Below, piece by piece: positions 1-6,678 of a stretch of 13,048 bases of DNA. The position numbers were made by a program, and so were the translations under genes. This stretch comes from Lachnospiraceae bacterium (GTDB lineage Bacteria > Bacillota > Clostridia > Lachnospirales > Lachnospiraceae): NCBI GenBank assembly GCA_003446735.1, contig DMCJ01000226.1, positions 1 through 13,048 of the forward strand, in the 5' to 3' direction. The notes beneath the pieces were generated by a model, which had not been told where the DNA came from, searched no databases, and saw only the letters and a program-made list of their open reading frames with translations. Position 1 is the first letter of the stretch. Every line of letters starts with the position of its first letter.

Positions 1-645
1 GTGGGAATTACTGTCAATGACGGAGAAATTGTTTCGATAATAGGTAGAAACGGTGTCGGCAAAAGCACATTTATGAAGACCATAATCGGACTTATCAAAG
101 CAGAACAGGGTTCGATCGTCTTTGAGGATGAAGATGTTACCAAACAGAAATCCTATGACAGAGCCAGAGCAGGAATGGGTTATGTTCCTCAGGGTCACGG
201 AGTTTTCCCGCAGCTTACGGTAGAGGAAAACTTAACCATAGGTAAGATGATCAAACCTGAAGAATCAAAAAAGGGAAATTATGAGCTGGTATACAAATAT
301 TTTCCCAAGTTGGAACAAAGAAAAAAACAGTTGGCAGGTACGATGAGCGGCGGCGAACAGGCAATGCTTTCCATAGGAAGGGTACTGGTAGGCAATCCCA
401 GAATACTTCTTTTGGATGAACCAAGCGAGGGTGTACAGCCGAATATCGTTGCCGAGATTGGCGATATAGTTCAAAAAATCAGCAAGGAACTTGGAATCGC
501 AGTCTTAATGGTAGAACAGCATAAAGGACTTATCCAGCAGATCACGGAGAGAGGATATGTTATGGACAAGGGATCCATTATAGCTGATCTGACCAGAGAG
601 GACGTGCTTGATGATGATATTATGAAGGAATACCTTACGGTATAA
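1..645 (+). CDS. urtE: ABC transporter ATP-binding protein, UrtE/LivF family (5' end outside the window)
   Basis: ATPase subunit of a branched-chain amino acid/urea/short-chain amide type ABC importer; it would power uptake from the cytoplasmic face of the membrane. Counting from the first codon, visible motifs are Walker A GRNGVGKS (15-22), Q-loop YVPQG (61-65), signature MSGGEQ (115-120), Walker B ILLLDE (135-140) and a D-loop reading PSEGVQP. The EGVQP/EGIQP form and the GRNGVGKST and YVPQG motifs resemble urea/amide UrtE proteins more than LivF, which usually reads DEPSLGLAP. The GTG at base 1 is probably an internal valine: family members begin about 20 residues earlier with a segment containing a YG motif that is missing here, so the gene is cut by the window edge. 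The 14-base gap to a formamidase suggests that amides are the cargo. The family is firm; the substrate is inferred. Confidence 0.85.
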   Translation: MGITVNDGEIVSIIGRNGVGKSTFMKTIIGLIKAEQGSIVFEDEDVTKQKSYDRARAGMGYVPQGHGVFPQLTVEENLTIGKMIKPEESKKGNYELVYKYFPKLEQRKKQLAGTMSGGEQAMLSIGRVLVGNPRILLLDEPSEGVQPNIVAEIGDIVQKISKELGIAVLMVEQHKGLIQQITERGYVMDKGSIIADLTREDVLDDDIMKEYLTV

Positions 646-659
646 AAAGGAGGTTCATT

Positions 660-1574
660 ATGATCGATATTAGACAGGATGGAAATTTTACATATGTATT
701 CAGTAAGTATATAGACCCGATAATCAGGGTTCCGCAGGATGAAGAAATCCTCATTCATACCCAGGATTTTGCGGAAGGACAGATCAATAGTGTGGACAGT
801 GTCCCGAGTGACTTTATGAAAGGATATTTAAATCCTCAGACAGGTCCCATTTATATCGAGGGTGCAGAACCCGGCGATACTTTGGCTATTGAAATCATAG
901 ATATCCAGCCCGACAGAGATTGGGCGGTAAGCTGTAATATCAAGGAATTCGGCGGCCTCGTTGCTACAAACGCCACACATCTTTTAAACAAGCCTTTGGA
1001 TGAAAAGGTGTGGATATACAGACTTCAGGAGGATGGATCATTCCTTTGTGATTCCAACCCCAAGATGCATTATCCGTGGGAACCTTTTATGGGTACCATA
1101 GCAACGGCTCCCGAGTACGAAGCTTTATCTGCGCTTACCCCGTTTAATCAGGGCGGAAATATGGATTGTCATGATACATGTCCGGGAAATACTTTATATC
1201 TTCCGGTAGCTGTAGAAGGTGCGATGTTCTATACAGGAGACTGCCATGCAAAGCAGGGTGACGGCGAACTGATCGGAACTGCACTTGAGATTGCCGGAAA
1301 GCTTACGGTTAAATTCCATGTTATCAAGAACAAGAAGATTAACTGGCCCAGGATAGAGAATGAGGAATACATCATGGTAGTAGGTAGTGCCAGACCGATG
1401 GAAGATGCTGCCAGGATCGCTTATACCGAGCTTGTACACTGGATGGTTGATGAGTACGGATGGGATGAACTTGATGCATACGATGCTCTCGGTCAGGTGG
1501 GCGAGATGTATGTCGGTAATATGTGTGATACCAACTATTCCTTAGTTGCCAAAGTAAAGAAGAAATATCTCTGA
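660..1574 (+). CDS. fmdA: Acetamidase/formamidase
   Basis: Cytoplasmic hydrolase of the FmdA/AmdA family, which splits formamide, acetamide or similar short amides into ammonia and the carboxylic acid. Its 304 residues match the usual size of the shorter family members. Motifs seen are GPIYIEGAEPGD (62-73), typical of the N-terminal beta region; PFMGTIATAP (142-151); GGNMDC (165-170); and GDCHAKQGDGE (193-203), the conserved Asp/His-rich segment linked to metal binding and the active site. The ATG is set by AAGGAGG at 647-653, six bases upstream. It lies 14 bases after the transporter ATPase and 24 bases before a glutamine synthetase, so its ammonia product could be assimilated by the next gene product. 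The exact substrate cannot be read from sequence; formamide or acetamide are the best-known ones. Confidence 0.92.
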   Translation: MIDIRQDGNFTYVFSKYIDPIIRVPQDEEILIHTQDFAEGQINSVDSVPSDFMKGYLNPQTGPIYIEGAEPGDTLAIEIIDIQPDRDWAVSCNIKEFGGLVATNATHLLNKPLDEKVWIYRLQEDGSFLCDSNPKMHYPWEPFMGTIATAPEYEALSALTPFNQGGNMDCHDTCPGNTLYLPVAVEGAMFYTGDCHAKQGDGELIGTALEIAGKLTVKFHVIKNKKINWPRIENEEYIMVVGSARPMEDAARIAYTELVHWMVDEYGWDELDAYDALGQVGEMYVGNMCDTNYSLVAKVKKKYL

Positions 1575-1598
1575 TAAAAAAGAAAGGGGACATGTATT

Positions 1599-2936
1599 AT
1601 GCAGGAATTAACGATCGATGAAGTATTACAGAACGTTAAAGACAATGATGTGGAATTTGTCCGTCTTCAATTCACGGATGTTTTGGGACATTTAAAAAAT
1701 GTGGCGGTCGATGAGGATTATCTTGAACACGCATTCAATAATAAGATCATGTTTGACGGCTCTTCCGTGGACGGATATGGAAGAGTGGAAGAATCCGATA
1801 TGTACCTGCGTCCCGATCTCGATACATTTGCCATTCTTCCCTGGAGGCCTAAAACATCTCAGGTGGCAAGAGTGATCTGTGATGTGTATAAACCGGACGG
1901 ATACCCCTATGAGGGTGATTCCAGGATCGCGCTTAAAAAGGCGATAGAAGAGGCCGAAGAAGAGGGATATACATTCCAGGTCGGATCAGAGTGCGAGTTT
2001 TATCTTTATCATACGGATGAGGAAGGAAGACCTACACTTTTGACACATGACAGATCCAGTTATTTTGATCTTGAGCCAATGGATCTGGGTGGAGATGTAA
2101 GAAGAAAAATATGTCTTTGCTTAAAGAAGATGGGATTCATAATTGAAACTTCTCATCATGAAGTGGGAAGCGGACAGCAGGAGATAGATTTTAAATATTC
2201 TGATGCACTGACTGCCGCTGACAATATCATTACTTTTAAATTGGCCGTAAAGGCTGTGGCTAAAGTAAACAATTTATATGCGACATTTATGCCGATGCCC
2301 AAGGATGATCAACCCGGATCAGGTATGCATATCAATATGTCTCTGGTGAAGGATGGACAGAACATATTCTATGACAGAAGTAATAAGAACGGAAACGGTT
2401 TATCCGATGAAGCACTGTATTTTATCGGTGGTATCATGAAGCACATTAAGGGACTTACTCTTTTAGCTAATCCTCTTATTAACTCATATAAGAGACTGGC
2501 AAAGGGTAGCGAAGCTCCATCATGTATTGCATGGTCAGAGCATAACAGAAGTCCGCTGATAAGAGTCCCTGATGCCAGGGGAAGCGCAACGCGTATCGAA
2601 TTAAGAAGCCCCGATGCTGCTTCCAATCCTTATCTTCTTTTGGCAGGATGCCTTAAGGCAGGACTTGATGGTATTAAAAATAAGATCATGCCTCCGGAAG
2701 CTGTTGCCGGAAATGTCAGCTTAATGTCTTCTTCCGAACTTAGGGATGAGAAGATCGAAAGACTTCCGAGAACTTTGGAAGAGGCAATAAATGAGTTTGA
2801 AAAGGACGAACTTGTAAAAGAGGCAGTCGGACCGTATATTTCAAATCTGCTTGTAAAGATGAAGAAAAAGGAGTGGAGAGATTACTGTACCTCGGTTACC
2901 GATTGGGAAGTGGAAAACTACCTGTATGAATATTGA
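1599..2936 (+). CDS. glnA: Glutamine synthetase, type I (GSI-alpha-like)
   Basis: Makes glutamine from glutamate, ammonia and ATP as a dodecamer in the cytoplasm. Its 445 residues match the short GSI-alpha form, with no adenylylation-type insert evident. Key parts seen: FDGSS (52-56, ammonium-site Asp53 and Ser56), Arg62 in GRVEESDMYL (the equivalent Bacillus arginine mediates glutamine feedback), Glu131 and Glu133 in GSECEF (metal), Tyr155, HHEVGSGQQEIDF (Glu188, Glu195), GSGMH with His244, NPLINSYKRL (291-300), flap Glu305, and RIELRSPD. The active site therefore looks complete. The flap reads KGSEAP where relatives usually have PGYEAP, and the loop before GSGMH reads DDQP rather than GxN, so this may be a specialised paralogue. 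AAAGGGGA at 1583-1590 serves the ATG; an ATG at 1592 is out of frame. Its place between amidase genes suggests dedicated capture of released ammonia. Confidence 0.93.
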   Translation: MQELTIDEVLQNVKDNDVEFVRLQFTDVLGHLKNVAVDEDYLEHAFNNKIMFDGSSVDGYGRVEESDMYLRPDLDTFAILPWRPKTSQVARVICDVYKPDGYPYEGDSRIALKKAIEEAEEEGYTFQVGSECEFYLYHTDEEGRPTLLTHDRSSYFDLEPMDLGGDVRRKICLCLKKMGFIIETSHHEVGSGQQEIDFKYSDALTAADNIITFKLAVKAVAKVNNLYATFMPMPKDDQPGSGMHINMSLVKDGQNIFYDRSNKNGNGLSDEALYFIGGIMKHIKGLTLLANPLINSYKRLAKGSEAPSCIAWSEHNRSPLIRVPDARGSATRIELRSPDAASNPYLLLAGCLKAGLDGIKNKIMPPEAVAGNVSLMSSSELRDEKIERLPRTLEEAINEFEKDELVKEAVGPYISNLLVKMKKKEWRDYCTSVTDWEVENYLYEY

Positions 2937-2940
2937 TCCG

Positions 2941-2948
2941 AAAGGAGA
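2941..2948 (+). promoter_or_regulatory. Ribosome binding site deciding the start of the tandem nitrilase protein
   Basis: AAAGGAGA lies in the 17-base gap after the glnA stop and leaves about six bases between GGAG and the ATG at 2954. It favours this ATG over the in-frame TTG at 2933, which would lie inside the glnA end and have no such site. Confidence 0.8.
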
Positions 2949-2953
2949 CGCCT

Positions 2954-4708
2954 ATGAAATACAAAGCTGCTGCGATTAATTGCGAACCGATATTATATGA
3001 AAAAAAACAGAATATAGTAAGGCAGATGGAGCTTGTAAAGAAGGCTGCAAAAGAAGGAGCTAAGCTTATTGCTTTACCGGAGATGGCGACTACCGGCTAC
3101 TGCTTTTATGACAGAGATGATGTAAAAGAAATGGTTGAGCCTGTTCCGGGTCCTACGACAGAACTGTTTGAACTGATCGCAAAAGAATATGATTGTTACA
3201 TTGTTTTCGGAATGCCTGAAGTGGATGAAGAGACTGACCTTTACTACAATACGGCAGTGCTTGTCGGACCCGAGGGATATATCGGAAAACATAGAAAAAC
3301 ACACAGTTATATATCTGAGCCGAAGTGGAGTAAACAGGGCGATCTTGATCATCAGGTTTTTGATACTCCTATAGGAAAAATAGGAATGCTCATATGTATG
3401 GATATTCACTTTATCGAAACGGCCAGGCTTGAGGCTTTGGCCGGTGCGGATGTGATAGTACATATCAGTAACTGGCTTGCCGAAAAAACTCCTGCTCCAT
3501 ACTGGATAACCAGAGCTTTTGACGGCGGATGCTATGTTTTGGAAAGCAATCGTGTCGGGCTTGAGAGAACGGTGCAGTTTTCGGGAGGAAGCTGTCTTAT
3601 AAATCCCGATGGTACCATTGCATCATATGCTAAAGAAAAAGATGAGATCGTATATGGAGAGATAGATCTCGATAAAGCAAGAGATAAGAGTTATGGCGTG
3701 GAAACCGATAAGATAGGCGACCGTCGTCCTGAATGCTATAAAGAGATAGCATCCAATACATATCTTTGGAATCCGTTGGATTTCTTCGGCTTATACGGAT
3801 ATGATCCGCTTCCCAAAGGAAAGAAATCCAAAGTTGCAGTATACCAGATGAAAACGACTGAAGACGATTCCGTGGATATCAGACTTTCAGAAATAAAAGA
3901 AGCCATGGCTGAAGCTGCGGATAACGGAGCTGAACTGATAGTTTTTCCTGAAAGAGCACTGACGGGCGGAGATACTTACAATCAGAAAAAGAACAATGCT
4001 ATCGAGGAAAACAGCCCTATATACGATGAGCTTATAGAAACGGCATTGAAATACGGAATATATGCTGTAGTAGGACTTGCTACAAAAAAGGAAAACGTTT
4101 ATTACAATTCGGCAGCTCTCATAGGACCGGAAGGAATATGCGGTATATATGATCAGGTACATCTTTCGGAACCGGATAAGTTATGGGCTAATGCGGGAGA
4201 CAGATTCAGCCATTATAATACGCCGGTCGGAAGGATCGGTATAATGATCGGAAACGACGCGATGTTTTCAGAAAGCGGCAGAGTATTGGCACTTCAGGGA
4301 TGCGATTTCATAGCAGCGCCTTCGGCACAATCGTATCCGAAGCCTTACGGACTTGATAAGACCATACAATGGCAGAACTATCCGATACCGATGGGTTACA
4401 GTCTGATACATTGGCATTTATGGAGAGCAAGAGCGGGCGAAAACAACTGCTACCTCGCATTTTCAAATTATGCCAACAGTATGACAGATTCCTGTTTCGG
4501 AAGAAGCGGAATATTCGGACCGGATACATTTGCATTCCCCAGAACGGAAGTAGTGCTTTCGACTGATAAGAGCGAGATAGGATATCTGATGATAGATACA
4601 TCAAACTGTCCGGATTCTGTTTATCCGACGAATGTAGTAAGAAGAAAAGATCTTGTTTGTATGAGGCAACCCCTGTGGTATGACCCGATCATAAAAGGAG
4701 ATGAATGA
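2954..4708 (+). CDS. Tandem nitrilase-superfamily (CN hydrolase) protein with degenerate second domain
   Basis: A 584-residue protein made of two carbon-nitrogen hydrolase domains. Domain 1 (about 1-270) has the full catalytic set: Glu43 in LPEMATTGY, Lys115 in GKHRKTH, Glu122 in SEPKW and Cys148 in GMLICMD. It should hydrolyse an amide or nitrile, releasing ammonia. Domain 2 (about 292-575) keeps the fold pattern (VAVYQMK, ELIVFPERALTGG, YYNSAALIGPEG) and Glu333 and Glu406, but the lysine is Gln401 (IYDQVHL) and the cysteine is Gly433 (MIGNDAMFSE), so it cannot use the usual thiol chemistry. Domain 2 also carries an aromatic-rich segment near 460-500. The start is the ATG with AAAGGAGA six to seven bases upstream, 17 bases after glnA; an in-frame TTG at 2933 overlaps the glnA stop but lacks a ribosome site. 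No signal peptide is seen. The substrate is unknown. Confidence 0.88.
   Translation: MKYKAAAINCEPILYEKKQNIVRQMELVKKAAKEGAKLIALPEMATTGYCFYDRDDVKEMVEPVPGPTTELFELIAKEYDCYIVFGMPEVDEETDLYYNTAVLVGPEGYIGKHRKTHSYISEPKWSKQGDLDHQVFDTPIGKIGMLICMDIHFIETARLEALAGADVIVHISNWLAEKTPAPYWITRAFDGGCYVLESNRVGLERTVQFSGGSCLINPDGTIASYAKEKDEIVYGEIDLDKARDKSYGVETDKIGDRRPECYKEIASNTYLWNPLDFFGLYGYDPLPKGKKSKVAVYQMKTTEDDSVDIRLSEIKEAMAEAADNGAELIVFPERALTGGDTYNQKKNNAIEENSPIYDELIETALKYGIYAVVGLATKKENVYYNSAALIGPEGICGIYDQVHLSEPDKLWANAGDRFSHYNTPVGRIGIMIGNDAMFSESGRVLALQGCDFIAAPSAQSYPKPYGLDKTIQWQNYPIPMGYSLIHWHLWRARAGENNCYLAFSNYANSMTDSCFGRSGIFGPDTFAFPRTEVVLSTDKSEIGYLMIDTSNCPDSVYPTNVVRRKDLVCMRQPLWYDPIIKGDE
4693..4700 (+). promoter_or_regulatory. 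Ribosome binding site deciding the start of the single-domain amidohydrolase
   Basis: AAAAGGAG lies within the last codons of the tandem nitrilase gene. The ATG at 4701 touches it directly and is too close for initiation; the in-frame ATG at 4710 is nine bases away and gives a family-typical N-terminus (MKVKMATVCMN). Confidence 0.75.
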
Positions 4709-4709
4709 T

Positions 4710-5621
4710 ATGAAGGTAAAAATGGCAACCGTATGTATGAATGTGGCACTTGATAAGAAGAAAAACCTCGAAAAATATTTAGAGTATATTGATGAGGCAT
4801 CAAAAAACGGAGCAGACCTCATTGTATTTCCTGAGCAGAGTCTTCAGGGATATCTGACTGATCTTACGGCTATGAATATGTCCGCCGGAAGTGAAAATGA
4901 ATTTGAATATCAGTATGTAAATGCCGAGCTTGTTCCCGAAGGAGAATCTGTTAAAGCCGTGATCGATTCTGCTAAGAAGAATAACATTTATGTTGTATTC
5001 GGTATGACCGAAAAGGATCCCGATATAGATCATAAATTATATAATACGGCAGTGCTGGTAGGACCTGAGGGATATGTGGGCAGCTACAGAAAAGTGCACC
5101 AGCCGGATGATGAACTTCATTCATATTATGCGGGCAATGAATTCCCTGTTTTTGATACAAAGATAGGTAAGATCGGAATGCTTATATGCTATGATAAGTG
5201 GTTCCCGGAATCAACAAGAGAACTTACTTTAGGAGGAGCACAGCTACTTATCATGCCTACCGCAACCTGTTTCGCGGATGCGTCGAATCCCGATTATGAA
5301 AATGATTACGGATATTATACCTTTGAACTTATGGATAGGGTAAGGGCATTGGAGAATCAGACATTCTTCATTGCATCCAATCAGATTGGAATGTCGGGAA
5401 GATCAAATTATTTCGGAAACAGCAAGATCGTAACTCCGGATGGAAAAGTTGCAGTGGAAACCGGAGGAGAAGAAAAGATAGTTTATTATATTTCTGAGGA
5501 TATCGCAGCTGAGATATACAAGGCAAAACATGCTTTTGCCGGTATGAGTTTCTTAAAAGACAGACATCCGGGAGCTTATCAGAGAATGGCTGTATCTTCA
5601 CCCACAAGTAATTACAATTAA
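4710..5621 (+). CDS. Nitrilase-superfamily carbon-nitrogen hydrolase (amidohydrolase)
   Basis: A 303-residue single-domain cytoplasmic member of the nitrilase superfamily, expected to hydrolyse an amide, carbamoyl or nitrile bond. The catalytic residues are all present: Glu42 in VFPEQSLQGY, Lys128 in SYRKVH, Glu135 in DDELH and Cys160 in GMLICYDKWFPE, the typical elbow. It shares NTAVLVGPEGY and GKIGMLIC with domain 1 of the preceding protein, which suggests local duplication. The chosen ATG lies nine bases after AAAAGGAG (4693-4700) and one base after the upstream stop. An in-frame ATG at 4701 directly abuts that ribosome site and is unlikely to be used. The tight linkage implies translational coupling, and the two proteins may work together. 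The family resembles aliphatic amidases and N-carbamoyl amidohydrolases; I cannot choose between them. Confidence 0.9.
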   Translation: MKVKMATVCMNVALDKKKNLEKYLEYIDEASKNGADLIVFPEQSLQGYLTDLTAMNMSAGSENEFEYQYVNAELVPEGESVKAVIDSAKKNNIYVVFGMTEKDPDIDHKLYNTAVLVGPEGYVGSYRKVHQPDDELHSYYAGNEFPVFDTKIGKIGMLICYDKWFPESTRELTLGGAQLLIMPTATCFADASNPDYENDYGYYTFELMDRVRALENQTFFIASNQIGMSGRSNYFGNSKIVTPDGKVAVETGGEEKIVYYISEDIAAEIYKAKHAFAGMSFLKDRHPGAYQRMAVSSPTSNYN

Positions 5622-5653
5622 CAGAATTAAGCATCCGTAATTAGGAGAGCTAC

Positions 5654-6676
5654 ATGTACCGGATTTTAATAGCAGATGACAAAGAGGTCTTTAGAAGAAA
5701 ATTGAAAAGACTTTCATACTTTGAAAAAGCGAGTGACAGATTCAGCATCGTCGGAGAGGCTGGGAATGGACTCGAATGCCTTGTAATGCTGAAAGAAGAT
5801 AAGTATGACATTGTCATTACCGATATACGAATGCCAATAATGGATGGACTGGAATTGCTAAAGGAGGCAAAGGATAATAACCTTTGCCCCTGTGTCGTTT
5901 TGTTAAGTGAATATGCTGATTTTGAATATGCACGCAAGGGAATCGTAAACGGGGCGTTTGATTATATCGTAAAACCTGTTACTGATGAGAAGATAGAAGA
6001 GGTTTTGAACAGGGCATATGATTTCCTCGAGAACAAAGAACCCGAAGAGAAGATAAAGGTAAATGAACTGGTTGATATGATACTGGACAGGTCTTCGGAT
6101 TTTGATGCGAAACTCTTAAACTTTGCCAGGGAGAAACTCAAAGCAGATCAGTCGCCGAAGAATCTGTGGGATAACTGCTCAAAGATACTTGAGGATACTT
6201 TAAAAATGCTGGTAGGCGAAGAGAAGATCCTGGAGGAGTATTTGAAATATCAAAGAAAAGGATTCCCATCCTCCATGTCTTCAAAGGATGTAGTCATCTA
6301 TTTTATTCTGCATATGGATGAACTGCGTAAAACATATGATCTTTTTTCGTTCAAAGATAAGCATCAGTTGGTACAAAAGGCGTGTGAGTATGTGCTCAGC
6401 CATCCGGATGAAAAGATCAATCAGCAGGAGATAGCTGAACTTTTATATACGAACAGTTCCTATTTCAGTCAGTTATTTAAGAAGGAAATGGGTATAGGGT
6501 TTAATAATTTTGTAAGTGCTTCAAAAATGGAATATGCCAAAAGGATCCTTTCCGGGAAAGATGTAAAAGTGGCAGAAGTTGCAACAATGACCGGTTTTAC
6601 CGATGTGGACTATTTCAGTAAGGTGTTCAGAGTCTATACAGGTAATACTCCGATAAGTTTCAGAAACGGGATTTGA
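5654..6676 (+). CDS. Response regulator, REC plus AraC-type DNA-binding domain (YesN-like)
   Basis: A 340-residue transcription regulator of a two-component system. The N-terminal receiver domain (1-125) has the acidic pair Asp8-Asp9, phosphoacceptor Asp57 in ITDIRMP, Ser85 and Lys107 in IVKPVT. A helical linker of about 110 residues follows, then two AraC-type helix-turn-helix units (about 238-340): INQQEIAELLYTNSSYFSQL and VKVAEVATMTGFTDVDYF, ending in the usual family signature around FSKVFRVYTGNTPISFR. The start is set by AGGAGAG at 5643-5649, five bases before ATG. It lies 32 bases after the amidohydrolase with no terminator, so it is probably part of the same transcript, and it is followed directly by its likely kinase. 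Its likely targets are the amide operon, gltB or both; this is inferred from position alone. Confidence 0.92.
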   Translation: MYRILIADDKEVFRRKLKRLSYFEKASDRFSIVGEAGNGLECLVMLKEDKYDIVITDIRMPIMDGLELLKEAKDNNLCPCVVLLSEYADFEYARKGIVNGAFDYIVKPVTDEKIEEVLNRAYDFLENKEPEEKIKVNELVDMILDRSSDFDAKLLNFAREKLKADQSPKNLWDNCSKILEDTLKMLVGEEKILEEYLKYQRKGFPSSMSSKDVVIYFILHMDELRKTYDLFSFKDKHQLVQKACEYVLSHPDEKINQQEIAELLYTNSSYFSQLFKKEMGIGFNNFVSASKMEYAKRILSGKDVKVAEVATMTGFTDVDYFSKVFRVYTGNTPISFRNGI

Positions 6677-6678
6677 AT

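Noticed and set aside
2933..2953. TTG start of the tandem nitrilase overlapping the glnA stop
   Set aside because: A much better ATG with AAAGGAGA lies seven codons later and gives the family-typical N-terminus.
3074..3463. Minus-strand open frame of 129 codons inside the tandem nitrilase gene
   Set aside because: It lies fully antisense to a well-supported catalytic domain; the protein shows no recognisable motif.
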